This document shows positions 24,064 to 34,790 of a stretch of 64,000 nt of DNA, piece after piece; positions within the stretch are counted from its first letter, which is position 1; each line of letters opens with the position of its first letter. A program made the translations under genes and the position numbers. The notes below the pieces were generated by a model. It saw only the letters and a list, made by a program, of their open reading frames with translations. It did not search any database and was not told the origin of the DNA. The stretch is from Marchantia polymorpha subsp. ruderalis (taxonomy: Eukaryota > Streptophyta > Marchantiopsida > Marchantiales > Marchantiaceae). Location of the stretch: positions 18,112,001 to 18,176,000 of the forward strand of contig AP031358.1 in NCBI GenBank assembly GCA_037833965.1, in the 5' to 3' direction.

Positions 24064-24686
24064 CAGTAGAACCTCTATAATCTTATCAAGCTGGGACCGG
24101 CCCTTTTTGATAAGTTTATAGAGGTGATAAGTTTCTAGAGTTTATTAAAATTGATTCATTTAATTTTGCTTGATTGGTCTCATAACCATCCGGAAGGTTG
24201 CAGAAAGGTATGGAAGGTTAGGAATGTTACGGCAAGGAATGCAGGATCTCGAAAAGACATAGAAGTTGTTTGATACCCAAGTTCCGTGTGTATTGGCTGT
24301 GGTATTGTAATGGGGTGTGTAGGGCACTGTATCCTGGCGTACTGTATACAGTTGGACTGTGTAGAAGAAAACTTCTCAAAATGTAAACAACTTAACCCAG
24401 GAAAATCCCTAACCCACATCAGATACTTAAGCAGCCAACAAACAAATGTGAACAAAAGCTTAGGCAGACAACCATTACAAGTTTCGTTAGTCGATCATAG
24501 TCGTACAAATGTAGCTCGGAAAGCACATCAACCTGAATATAAGTTTATAAAAAATTCGGGGCAGCCAAAACTTGATAAGTTATAAGATTATAAATTTTTG
24601 GCCTGGTCCTATGCCGGGACCGCACAATTTGATAAATTTTTGGAGGTTATAAATTTATGGAGTATACATTTATAGAGGTTCTACTG
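24064..24686. mobile_element. Pogo/Emigrant-like TIR element, 623 bp, TA target duplication
   Basis: The left end reads CAGTAGAACCTCTATAA and the right end is its inverse (TTATAGAGGTTCTACTG). Both are flanked by TA (24062-24063 and 24687-24688). From memory, this terminus closely matches the Arabidopsis Emigrant/Lemi1 group of pogo-related elements. Inside the termini, degenerate inverted GGGACCGG...CCGGGACC and TTGATAA blocks continue. The interior has no transposase that I can recognise, so it is a non-autonomous copy with an unassigned filler of about 350 bp. Confidence 0.85.
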
Positions 24687-25109
24687 TAGATCAAAAATTC
24701 TCACATTCTTTCTTTGAGCAAATTGATTAAACTTTTCAATCTCTTGCTCTTGATAGAAAGAGACATGAGCAGATTTGGTGGCTTTTGCATAAGATTTCAT
24801 CTTCATCTCTAGATTTTCAACCACTTCATGCAATCTAGGAGTAGCAACAGTTGAAGTTTGAGAACCAACTTTCTACTAAATGTACTCTACGTGTTTCGAA
24901 ATATCAACCATGATCTTTTCAAAAAATTTCTAAGAGAGCTTCAACTCTTGAATTTCATATTGACCAACAAATAAGTAGAACTCTAAACCTTGAGTTTTTC
25001 ACAGAATACTTTCAACTCTTCCAAACCCGTTTGCAGAAGATAGATTATCAAATTGTCTTGAGAAGACATCATGTGAATGCCTTTCAAAAACTTGAGACTC
25101 AAATATATC

Positions 25110-25690
25110 TCAACTTTGTACTTCAAATTGCGTTCCGTCTCAAAATTGTAAGCTTGTGCTTCTTGCCCAATTCCAAGCTCTCACAAAGTTTCAGGTCCAA
25201 AGTACACTCAGGTCCAAAGTTACGGTTCCTGCAAGATTAGGCCATCCCTCTAAAAAAAGTCAAACCTTCAAGACGTTTCAACTACGTGCTCCAAATTGAG
25301 TTCAATCTGAGATTTTGCACGCTTGTGCGTCTTGCTAATTCCAAACTCGCACAAAGTTTCAGGTCCAATGCACATCCAAGCTCAAATAAACAGCTCTAGT
25401 AAAAATTGACTCTCTTGTCTTTAAATCTTGAATCTCAAAGCTCAAAATTTAAATTAAACTCACTCTGTCTTTGAAACTCCGTTTTATGTGAAAATTTGCA
25501 GGCTTGTGTATCCTGTTCAACTCCAATCTCCTACAAAGTTCAAGTCTAGTGCACATCCAAGCTTAAAGAAACAACTTACGTAAAAATTGATTCTCTTAAG
25601 CTCAAATCTTAAAACTCCAAGCTCAAAATTTAAAATTGGATATACTTTGAGAAATGCTTTGTAATGAAAAACCTTGAAATAGTAAAATTT
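25110..25690. repeat. Three degenerate tandem units of about 170-180 bp
   Basis: The phrase GCTTGTG..TC.TG...AATTCCAA.CTC.CACAAAGTTTCAGGTCCAA (variants) begins near 25152, 25321 and 25502. Each is followed by CAAGCTCAAA-type sequence. The units are AT-rich and diverged. They lie just outside the recognisable LINE coding part and could be its 5' leader monomers. Confidence 0.6.
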
Positions 25691-25699
25691 TATATTTAT

Positions 25700-26986
25700 A
25701 TTTTTTCTCAACCAAGATCAAGCCTAGACACTTTAAATTATCAGAAGTACAACCTCGACTCTATTTTGCCAATCACCAAGAGACATATCTTGAGTTCAAG
25801 GAGAAATGTTTTTGAAGAAGAAATATCTTGGCACAAAAACAGCAAGACATAGGTCTAGAAAATCATGACAATTTGAGCTGGTTTAGTTATTTTTCTTACA
25901 ACAGGAGAATTGTCACCACCGAGGTTGAATCAGCATTTCGTTTCGGTGATTTGAAGTTTATAATCATCTGAAAAGTATACATTTTATTGGTTTCACCAGC
26001 TTTTCAAAAGAAGTTTCAATTCTTAATTTAAAATACTAATTACTTCTTATAACTCTTCATATAGAAGAATATTTCATCCAAGTCTTGATACCATAACTCT
26101 CATCTTTGAAATGTGCTTTTTCATGAAGAGATTTGACTTATGTGCAATCTATTCATGAAACTTAGTGATTTGTATTCAAAATCACAAAAATAATCTTACT
26201 TGATTAGAATGATGAAAATATGACCTTTATACATGGAGTTTTATTAAACATAAAGATTCTTAATTATTTTAATTTCTTTTCTATGAAATTTGAATTTTTA
26301 AATGAAAATGAATGTTATAGCTTTACAACTTCATGACATTATAACATGATTTTTTTTCTCAATATAATATACTCACGACATAAAATATTCTGTAAATTTT
26401 TGGTTAATTTTCTAACTTTTTTCTAACCTGCAATTTATTTTAAAATTTTTCCAAGAACAATTTTTTTTGAAAATGAAGTTCTCCTGGTATGTACTTTTCT
26501 TTATAAATTAAAAATTAGAAAAATTATTTCTTAAATGTTATAAATAAAACAAGAAACATATAATCTTCATTTGAAATTTTATGAAACAAAATAAAGATTG
26601 TATGCCTTATCAAATTCTCATCAAATATATATGAAGCGAAACAAATGGACCGTCGGGCGTTAATAAACGAGCATGTAGACCACTGAAGCCAGTATATCCA
26701 AGGCGGCTGGACTTCCCACACCCATATGAGCTTCGTAATTCCGCTTTTGTGATCCAGGTGTGAGTACAGAAGTAGAAGAGTGAATGTGGTGAGTGAATGT
26801 GGTCATAAGCCCAATAACTCCTGATTACTGGCAAGATTTTGAGAATATAACATATGTGAAAGGAGGCGAGCCAGATGGTCAAGAATTAAAATTTTCCTTT
26901 TGAAGGTGATGTCGAAACTCAGAAGGAATTTATGTGAAAAAGTTTAATACACGTAATTACAAGACAAGGCAAAGACGAAGCAGAGG
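25700..26986. other. AT-rich spacer downstream of the cyclase gene
   Basis: Very AT-rich, with long A and T runs and no gene recognised. The last several hundred bases, near 26.6-26.98 kb, should contain the 3' UTR of the minus-strand cyclase. Confidence 0.45.
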
Positions 26987-29071
26987 CTAAAACGACGTTT
27001 TCTGATCGCGAAGGGAACTGATTCCTAATCTTGCAGTTGCCTCAGAAGAACGAAGATATCTACCCAGAGCCATCATAGGAAAGTAATGTCGATACAAGTG
27101 ATAATTGACGTATGTGTGTTTGGGGAACCCCGTTCCAGTAAAATGCCTCTCATTCCACGTGCCTCCAGTGGTGGTGTTTGTAGGAATTGGCAGTCCACCC
27201 TCGTAAGATTCCGCTGGTTCTTCAGAAGGGTGAACAATATTTCGAAGCAGCCATTGAATTCCTGATTGGATCGACATGTCTTCTGGGGGAAGGTACGCGA
27301 GAAGTCCCATAAGCGACCATGCAGTTTGAGAAGGAGTGGACTCGATGCCCTTTCCCATTTGGCTTTTGTCCTTGTAGGTGTTTACCCCTTCTCCCCATCC
27401 TCCATCCTTATTTTGACACCATTTTAGCCACTCGATGGCTCGTGAAACCATGGGATCTGACATGGGAACACCGACAGCGGCGAGCCCACAGAGGCTGCCG
27501 CAAGTGCCGAATATGTAGTTGACAGCCCAGCGTCCGTACCAGGATCCTTGAAGCTCCTGAGAGTCGCGCAAATATTGGATCCCCAATCGTGTGCCAGTTT
27601 CTGCCTCCGATCTTAAACGGCGATGGATCTCCGTGTGCTTGTACTGCTCCGAAAGCTCCAGATATAAACCCACTGCTTCCAACACATGACCCGCGACGTC
27701 AGGAGTGCTGGGATCACACAGTGCACCCATATCCGAGGCAGGATGGTCGTTCAGGAAAAGTTTATCATTGTCGACGTCATACGCTGCCCAGCCGCCATCT
27801 TTGTTCTGCATTCCCAGAAGCCATCTCAGAGCTCGATGGATGTTGTGACTCTGAACTGCATCCGGACTCTGCTTGAGCAACGAGATCACAACCGTGGCTG
27901 TGTCGTCGACATCGGGAAACCAAGAGTTGAAGTACTGGAAGGACCAGCCTCCGGACTCGAGCTTCGGTCGGTATATTTTCCAGTCGCCATACTCCACGAG
28001 CAATTGCCGATCTAGCATCCATCGTACAGCGCCTTCGATGCGTGCGTCGTTGGGACTCCAGCCACAGTCTAGCAAGGCCGTAACCGAGAAAGCAGTATCC
28101 CAGACCGGCCCAACGCTGGCCTGAATTCTGTACTGGCCGTGAGTTTCCCAACTGAACCGCTCGATGGCCTGGACGCACCCCGTTACCTCTTTGGAGCCCA
28201 ACGAGTATCCTTGCAGCGTCATAGCGATGGGATTGTACAACAAGGGAGGTATAATGCCCGCAGTGTCGCCTTCATTCTCTTGATGTTTTAAGATGTATTC
28301 CATACACTTCTTGATCGCATACTTTCGAACCATGCTCGGTTTGTATTCTTCATAAATTCTGACCAGCGGGTCGATCAAGCAGAAGAAGCTCTTCCAGCTT
28401 ATGCCGTTTTTCATCAGGACCTGCCTTACTGGTGGAAGATAAGGCACATTTCGTTCTGCGTGGGGGAGCCATAGCTCCATGATCAATTTGTGGCAGGCCT
28501 CGTTCGGCAATTTGTATACCGGTCGGTGATGACTGATCACTAGCAGAGGGACCATGGTGCATCTAGCCCAGCTGGCGAACCTGTACAGAGCCACGGGTAG
28601 CTGCGATGGTAAAAGGATCATCTCGGCTGGCAACGGTGGAACTGCAGTCCAGGGAAGTATTCCGAAGAGAGCCAGGGCTATCTTAGTGAACACACTGACC
28701 TGGGACAGGCCACCCTTGGATAGTATAAATGACTTCGCCTTGCTTAGAACGAAGTCGTCGGCATCCAGTCCGAGGATCGTGAGCGCTAGGTAGGCTTCTG
28801 TTGTCAAGGAGATGTCTCCCTCGATACCGAATGCCATCGACCAGCTTCCATCTTCTGATTTCTGGTGCTGTATGAGATAATTTATGATTTTTTTTTCCCT
28901 CTCTTCTGGGAGATGTAGTCCCAAAATCTGCGCAAGCATTACATACATAGACGTGGCAGATACATTGAACTCGAATTCAGCACACCAGAAAGGCTCTGTT
29001 GTTCGTTGAATGGACAGCAAGTGTTCTGCTGCTCGACCCACTGCTGCGCGCACGCTCCTGAGTGAGTCCAT
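26987..29071 (-). CDS. SHC: Squalene-hopene cyclase, bacterial type, intronless
   Basis: A single uninterrupted 694-codon frame. It cyclises squalene to hopene/diplopterol-type triterpenes without needing epoxidation. The catalytic DXDD box is DVDDTA at residues 387-392, unlike the DCTAE of oxidosqualene cyclases. QW repeats are visible as KSEDGSWS (71-78), GGWSFQY (374-380), NKDGGWAA (423-430), QGSWYGRWAV (508-517) and NKDGGWGEG (554-562). The C-terminus has the SHC-typical GTGFP (647-651) and YRHYFPMMALGRY. FGILPWTAVPPLPAE and MILLP (136-155) match the membrane-facing region of bacterial enzymes. In bacteria the enzyme is a monotopic membrane protein, and I see no transit peptide here. The ATG at 29069-29071 gives a normal family length. 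Lack of introns and the bacterial character support ancient transfer, as proposed for moss and fern SHCs. Confidence 0.95.
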   Translation of the reverse strand: MDSLRSVRAAVGRAAEHLLSIQRTTEPFWCAEFEFNVSATSMYVMLAQILGLHLPEEREKKIINYLIQHQKSEDGSWSMAFGIEGDISLTTEAYLALTILGLDADDFVLSKAKSFILSKGGLSQVSVFTKIALALFGILPWTAVPPLPAEMILLPSQLPVALYRFASWARCTMVPLLVISHHRPVYKLPNEACHKLIMELWLPHAERNVPYLPPVRQVLMKNGISWKSFFCLIDPLVRIYEEYKPSMVRKYAIKKCMEYILKHQENEGDTAGIIPPLLYNPIAMTLQGYSLGSKEVTGCVQAIERFSWETHGQYRIQASVGPVWDTAFSVTALLDCGWSPNDARIEGAVRWMLDRQLLVEYGDWKIYRPKLESGGWSFQYFNSWFPDVDDTATVVISLLKQSPDAVQSHNIHRALRWLLGMQNKDGGWAAYDVDNDKLFLNDHPASDMGALCDPSTPDVAGHVLEAVGLYLELSEQYKHTEIHRRLRSEAETGTRLGIQYLRDSQELQGSWYGRWAVNYIFGTCGSLCGLAAVGVPMSDPMVSRAIEWLKWCQNKDGGWGEGVNTYKDKSQMGKGIESTPSQTAWSLMGLLAYLPPEDMSIQSGIQWLLRNIVHPSEEPAESYEGGLPIPTNTTTGGTWNERHFTGTGFPKHTYVNYHLYRHYFPMMALGRYLRSSEATARLGISSLRDQKTSF

Positions 29072-29793
29072 TTAAGCTTGCACTTATCTGATCAACATCC
29101 ATGAGGGACCTCAGTCAGCGTCCTCAAAATATTTCCGAAACGTGAACATGAATGCTGCATACAACGCTACAATTATGACGTTGGAGCAACAGCCAAATAT
29201 ATGAAAATGAGAGAAAAATCTACTATCAAGCTGCAGTTTCTGGCTTCTGCGACTGTAGCTGCGAAGCAAGGCATCTGTCATCATTTGTGAGAGCGTGAGG
29301 AACTGCGTGTACTCTTCCGGCGTGTTAAAAAGCTGGGAACATTCTAGACAGAAAACGATTACCAATTCAGTAGATGGAAACCGATGCTAATTGTTTCGAC
29401 CTCGGGAATTTTGGCACAATTGCAGGCAGTGATACTCCCGCGTTGTCCTGCGGTGGAGGCAATCGGGCCCCGAGGCATACCCGTCTCTTAGAGTCCCAGC
29501 TGGGCAGCTCGGAAGACAAGAGTGAATTTAGGAAGGGCAAATCACTTTCATGTTGTTTCGAACCCAGCTCTCTTTGACACGGGGCTTGCAGACAGTGTAT
29601 AATATGCGTGACTGCAACAAGTCATGCAGTGGATAATTAGTATACGAGCCGGTCTTCTGGGTGGTATGAAGACTGTCATTAGTTTCAATCGGGTGTTGCT
29701 ATGGCAGTGTGAACTGAAATGAACTGAGAGTTAACAGCGAGACGCTCCGCGCTCGTACCTCAATTAGCATGTGAGTGTAGGGAACCTGAGGGT

Positions 29794-30030
29794 TCAGCTC
29801 CGAGGACTGAAGACGATGGTGGCAGCTGCAGTAACACACGATGCGATGAAGATCCAGCTGGTCGAAGAGTGATCCCTGAGACCTGGGAAAGACTCCCGAA
29901 CGAACTCGTCGACCTCGAAACGGTGCACGGTGGAGAGTGAACACCAGCTGCTGTCTCCGGATGGAAGTGAGACTGAATCGTTGTACTTATTGAGTCCATC
30001 TGTACAGTTCCAGGCGGAGTTACTGTACAC
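29794..30030 (-). other. Small unrecognised ORF, part of a duplicated coding-like unit
   Basis: The frame has no ATG at its start; it reads through WNCTDGLN, GDSSWCSL, VHRFEVDEFVRESFPGLRD and ends in a hydrophobic WIFIASCVTAAATIVF segment that could be a membrane anchor. A diverged copy about 320 bp upstream keeps the same residues (WNGTNGLN, GDSSWCSL, VHRFQVD, EAFPGLREL) despite DNA changes and an inserted six-residue block. This is probably the last exon of a gene or pseudogene that I cannot name. Confidence 0.35.
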
Positions 30031-30530
30031 CTTTTCTGCTAATGCAGATCTGGTTGCACCGAGCCAAATAAGTTAAGAACTCGTATTATTGCTTTGTTAC
30101 TCCGATGTATTGATGTTCCCACCAATGACTTCCTCCACGTTGTAATTGTTCGTGGGCATGCACCCAGATGAACCACTGCTTCCCGGCCGAGTTCCCTGAG
30201 ACCTGGGAAAGCCTCCCAAACGAACTCTCGATCACTGTTTCCGTCGACCTGGAAACGGTGCACGTTGAAGAGTGAACACCAGCTGCTGTCTCCCGGTGGA
30301 CTTGAGACTGAATTGTTGGACGCATTGAGTCCATTTGTACCGTTCCAGAGGAGTGATCGTACACCTTATCTGCATGCATATCTGGTTGCACTGAGCTAAA
30401 TAAGTTCATGAATCGTAGTAAAATGTTGTTATTACTGTTATTATGTACAGATGTTCCCACCAATGACTTGTTGCAAATATTCGTGGGCAGTCACGCAGTT
30501 GGCATTTCCGGGCCGACTTCCTCATAAAAT
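29849..30530. repeat. Two-and-a-bit tandem copies of a ~320-bp unit upstream of SHC
   Basis: CCCTGAGACCTGGGAAAG begins at 29873 and again at 30193. GTTCCCACCAATGACTT ends both units, near 30115 and 30452. A shorter third copy of the GTGGGCA...CCGGCCGA portion follows near 30480-30525. The unit lies 0.8-1.5 kb upstream of the cyclase start. Confidence 0.75.
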
Positions 30531-30554
30531 GCCTAATGATTTCCTGAAAACCCC

Positions 30555-30812
30555 GAAAAGCCCAACCATTTCCTACGTAACAAAGAGTAAAAGGGGTTCT
30601 ATTATGTTAGAATAGTGTAACCCTGCCTCGATTATTGTTGTAAAATGTCATATAACTGGTCAGAACAACATAAGAGGGCGAAAAGCCCAACCATTTCCTA
30701 CTTAGCAAAGAGTAAAATAGTAAAATGGACTCCATCATCTTAGAATAATGTAACACTGCCTCGATTATTATTATAAAATGTCAAAGAACTGGTCAGAACA
30801 ACATAAGAGGAC
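30555..30812 (+). repeat. Tandem duplication of a ~125-bp unit
   Basis: GAAAAGCCCAACCATTTCCTA starts at 30555 and 30680, and each unit ends CTGGTCAGAACAACATAAGAG. The copies differ by several substitutions and a small insertion. No coding content is visible. Confidence 0.85.
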
Positions 30813-32377
30813 AAAAGAACAGCGTTCTTCACTACGCCATGTCATTGAGCTGCAGTGGTGCTTTTCACGTAAGGCCTGCGCTTTTCATGGAGTTCTGTCC
30901 TTGTCATCATGTTCCTCACCACCTAGACCTAGAGATTTCTTAGCTGAGCAGATGGAATCATGTGTGTCTCTTCGTCAGGTATTTTGCAAGAAGGTTACTT
31001 CCACCTGCAATAATGATTGTTTTTATTCGTGGGCGGCGCTAAACGAGAAAGGCTGAACAGCTGAAGACCTCCTGCACACTATAAACACGCAAACTTTGTA
31101 TTTTAACAAGATTCCACGCATAACTCATGTTAATTGCACAGGATGTCTCGATTAAGATATGAAGAAAAATATATGTAGGGTCGTCGGCATGCAAACTTTG
31201 TATGCATGCCCACGACCCCACGATCTTGTTTGTTGAAGCGATGACAACTTAAAGTTGTTGCTGCTCGTGCCAATGACGTTCTTGAGCAGAGACGGATCCA
31301 CTTGAAGTGTGTTTCCTCTTGTTTCGCTCGACCACATGGCTGTTGAGAAAGTGTCTTCCGTTCTCGTAACATTTCGCTATCCTATATGTTTGTTACTTCT
31401 TCATTGAATCAAATGCAAACATTCTTGAATCTTTGACATTTTGCAGAAGGAGTTACGTGGAAGCTTTCGCAATTTCTCGAAACCTCTTACACAAAGTCAG
31501 GTCGAAAAATTGCCATAACATTCTCTGAACCTGCTTTAGCAGTCTTTGACAGTTAAAATGATTTTTGCCTAAAGGTCTAATATACAATTCTTTAAGTATG
31601 AGTAAAAATATATTATAAAATTCACGTGATCTAGATTCCTGCTTGCTGCTCTCCACATTTAGTTAGAGAATGTTATCCACTTTGAGAGGAAGACTTTGTA
31701 CAGTGGGTAAGCGTGAATTTGTAGATTTGGGAAGAAGTCATTGCATCTTTTTTTGTCAGTCTGATTTCAAGGTTTCGTATTTTCAAACCAAAACACAATT
31801 GAACATAGATATTGTTCATTCTTTACAATTCATTAGAAACAAATATAATAAGTGGAAGTTGTTTGCTAAATTGCATAATTCATGAACAGAGATGCGTATT
31901 GAATGTGATTCAAACTATGAGAGCTTAAGAGCGAATTAATAAAGACCTGTATCTGATGGGATGAGTTTAAACAAATAATCGATAAAGCCAATAGAAATAT
32001 TAGGGACGATGTAAAGAGTTTAGAGATGATTTGTTCGGTGAAAATTGAATTTACAAATTCGATATTACAATCATGTTGAATATTAACTAGTGCATAAATC
32101 TAGACAATTTGTAGCTCACAAGAGATGTAAAATTTAGTTTTATAATCAATTTATACATTACTTTAGTTATGATAGTAGTATACATGTGGTTTCAGATTTC
32201 TGATTAAAAGACTTAAATTGAGAGTTTTTAACTCAAATTACTCTTATCAAAAATGTGAAATAGTGTGGGTATCTTTCTCAGATGTTCTATCTCCGTTCTC
32301 GTTTCACTTGAGAGATCGTGAGTGGCTCCTCTTGTGAAAGGCCTGGTTTGCCATCCTCAAAGGTCGAATACGATCCA

Positions 32378-32412
32378 ACTTGTCTCCCTCATGATTCATG
32401 AGGGAGACAAGT
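32378..32412. repeat. Perfect palindrome, 17-bp arms, 1-base centre
   Basis: The arm ACTTGTCTCCCTCATGA is followed by one T and then its exact reverse complement. DNA could extrude a cruciform, and RNA would form a hairpin with almost no loop. Confidence 0.95.
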
Positions 32413-32419
32413 TCATTCA

Positions 32420-32446
32420 TTATCATTCATGAGTCATGAATGATAA
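32420..32446. repeat. Second perfect palindrome, 13-bp arms, 1-base centre
   Basis: TTATCATTCATGA, a central G, then the exact reverse complement. It begins seven bases after the previous palindrome and shares the TTCATGA/TCATGAAT core words with it. Confidence 0.95.
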
Positions 32447-33088
32447 CTTGGGCTAAGCTCCAACGGACTCCAATTATCACCTCGTATAATTGACGTCCTT
32501 CCCTTTTTCCAAACTTCCGGGACAACGATTTGATCTTGAGTCGTCAGACAAGCAAGCAGCGGACTCTTTTGGCACCTCTACCATTTTCGAAACTAGTGAG
32601 TTTTCATCAATTACAGACGGGCTTTTGCTTTTTGAGCTGTACTGTACCCGCATTGCGCCAAAATACGTACCGATATATTTAGACAGTAACCATGTCGTGT
32701 AGTATCGAGATATTTAAATTTGTCAAACAAGATAAAGCGGATGGGCTTCTTTTCACCCGCTGCTATTGGCAGATCAACACGTATTAACTTTCCGACTCTA
32801 TCGACAGACGCGAAAGACCGAGACACCAGATGTTTTCCTGATCTCCATGAGTTTGAATGTAGCCGTGTTTAGAGTGACTGATACCTTGAATTCGCTTCCT
32901 TTCACGTTACTCTTTCGCCCTCTTTCGTGATCCTGACGCGCTTTCACCCCCAACTGAAGCTTTCCTGCAAACACAATAATCAGAACCTGTGCGGCCAGCA
33001 CGTGTGCATGTTCACCAGTTCGTCCCAGTCCGATCAGTGTGCCATGTGAACGTATGATTCATCATGTATATTAGGCCGTTGCCACATG

Positions 33089-33256
33089 ACCGGCAGCGGG
33101 CAGTAATACTGCAGGCTAGAACAACCCTGACCGTATGTCTTTGGGCTGACCGCATACGGTCTCTCCTTTGTCACCGGCAGCTGGCAGTAATACTGCAGGC
33201 TAGAACAACCCCGACCGTATGTCTGTGGGCTGACCGCATACGGTCTCTCCTTCCTT
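33089..33256 (+). repeat. Two tandem 84-bp units, each containing a dyad
   Basis: CCGGCAG.GGCAGTAATACTGCAG begins at 33089 and 33173. Inside each unit ACCGTATG and CATACGGT form an inverted pair about 14 bases apart, and CAGTAATACTG is another short palindrome. The copies are nearly identical, so the duplication is recent. Confidence 0.88.
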
Positions 33257-34740
33257 TGTAGCCGTCGCGTGAAGAATTAACCCGTCTAGCGCACACCCCT
33301 CTAATATTCAAATTCGAGATACGTGGCGGCCTCAATACTTTGACTTGGTCGCTTATCTTTGTGCCTTATTCTCTAAGTCTATGGAATTTTTGGTATTCTG
33401 GATGAGGAAACACGCAACACTTGCTCCCTACGTCTGGATACCGTTCAGCACGCTCATGTAATTGCAAGCATTTATAATTTCGAGTGTCGGTTGCAACCAG
33501 TGAAAGGAAAATTAGAGGGAGAATGTGCAAGCCCCGGACTTGGAGCTTCGGCATCTCGTGTACAACCTCGAATGAAACCTTCATAAATTGAGGCTTTATG
33601 AGCTGAAATCCTAGCTATGGGAAGCACCGCATGTTAAAGACACATGAGACATTTCGATGGCACAGAAGTGTCCTAAGGTTTTGAACAAATCAATTACGTG
33701 AGATCCTGGTTTGTTTCAAATGGCGAAGTCTGATCGAATGTGGATATATCGAGGATTTGGATCAGGCTTGGCAAGGATACTCCCTTTTTACTAAAGTTTC
33801 TTTCTAGATCTTTCTTTGGATTCGGACTGCAAGCTCCCCTCCATGCCGTCTTGTTAATTGAGAATTCACTCGAGTTGTCTTGAGCTATATTTGTAGTGAC
33901 TCCTCTTAACCCTCCAGGAGGATTGAACCATGTATGAAACGTAATTTGATTATCTTTGAGTCAAAGGCTTAGTGTGCTAAATACAGAGATTGAATCCATT
34001 GCAGTGACAAAGACCATGTGGATGCAATTGATTTGCATTACGAAACTTAGTGTGTACGCTTAAAATCTCAAGTTTCACAATTTCAAGAGATTGCTCTAAC
34101 TTCATGGAGCATGAGATGCAAAGCTCATATCAAATTCTGCAGTGGTTTTTGAGCATTTTGTACCTCAGATTTAAGCAATAGGCCATGTCCAATTGACAAT
34201 TTTCCGAGACAATGATCTGGAGGAAGAGTTTTGTGGATCTGGACGAGGAGCATTTGAAAGTATCGGAACTAGAATCGCCGCATATTGAAAGTGAGCCAAA
34301 AACGAGCATGCTAGGTTAAGTTCTGGGAAGAATACGGAGAGCAAGGCTGACATTGAGGTTTTAATAGCACTAGGAGAGGAAGTAAACTAAGGAAACTAAA
34401 CTTGTCCCTTCTCTCAAACCTGCGACTAAAGGAAAAATCTTGCCCCTTACAAACGCAAATGCCCCTGGCAATCGCACCGCATAAACTTGAATGCACAAAA
34501 TCATTTGCCAAATCGACAACTCTGACCTCCACTGATTTGTCATCGCCAATCCAAAAGTGCGTCACAAGAAATGTTAGACGCAAAGGTCGCCGGGCCTCTT
34601 TTGAGCGCGAAACGCAAAACTCTTGGATGACGGAAACTGTGAAACCCACTGGAAGACGGTGACGGCGACACACGAATGATGTACGTATACCGTCATCTTT
34701 GTCATGTGAATACGTATCGACATACACTCTACATTGTTGA

Positions 34741-34790
34741 CATGCTACTCACATTCACACACACATATACACATATATGAAAAGAGAGCG
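34741..34790 (+). repeat. CA/TA-rich simple sequence
   Basis: A short, imperfect dinucleotide tract of the ACACACATATAC type. Confidence 0.6.

Larger units (their letters stand above)
14140..25100 (-). mobile_element. Decayed LINE retrotransposon, split by three insertions
   Basis: Minus-strand pieces of one non-LTR element can be followed in order: an endonuclease GDFN-like block near 23250, the start of the reverse transcriptase at 22144-22200 and 18004-18374, the YADD half of the polymerase at 15186-15549, and a C-terminal Cys/His knuckle near 14450-14530. The breaks coincide exactly with the hAT element, the rearranged Ty3 element and, farther upstream, the small TA-flanked element. Stops and frameshifts show it is dead. 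The outer ends are not defined: I see no poly(A) tail or target duplication, so the borders given are approximate. Confidence 0.75.

Noticed and set aside
24180-24585. Open frames inside the pogo-like element as a transposase
   Set aside because: No DDE or DNA-binding motif is present, and both strands are equally open.
26987-29071. Possible oxidosqualene cyclase (sterol or triterpenol synthase)
   Set aside because: The catalytic box is DVDDTA, the C-terminus is GTGFP, and there are no introns. Oxidosqualene cyclases have DCTAE and are longer.
34402-34662. Basic, Ser-rich plus-strand frame as a possible transit-peptide exon
   Set aside because: No convincing donor, downstream exon or homology was found.
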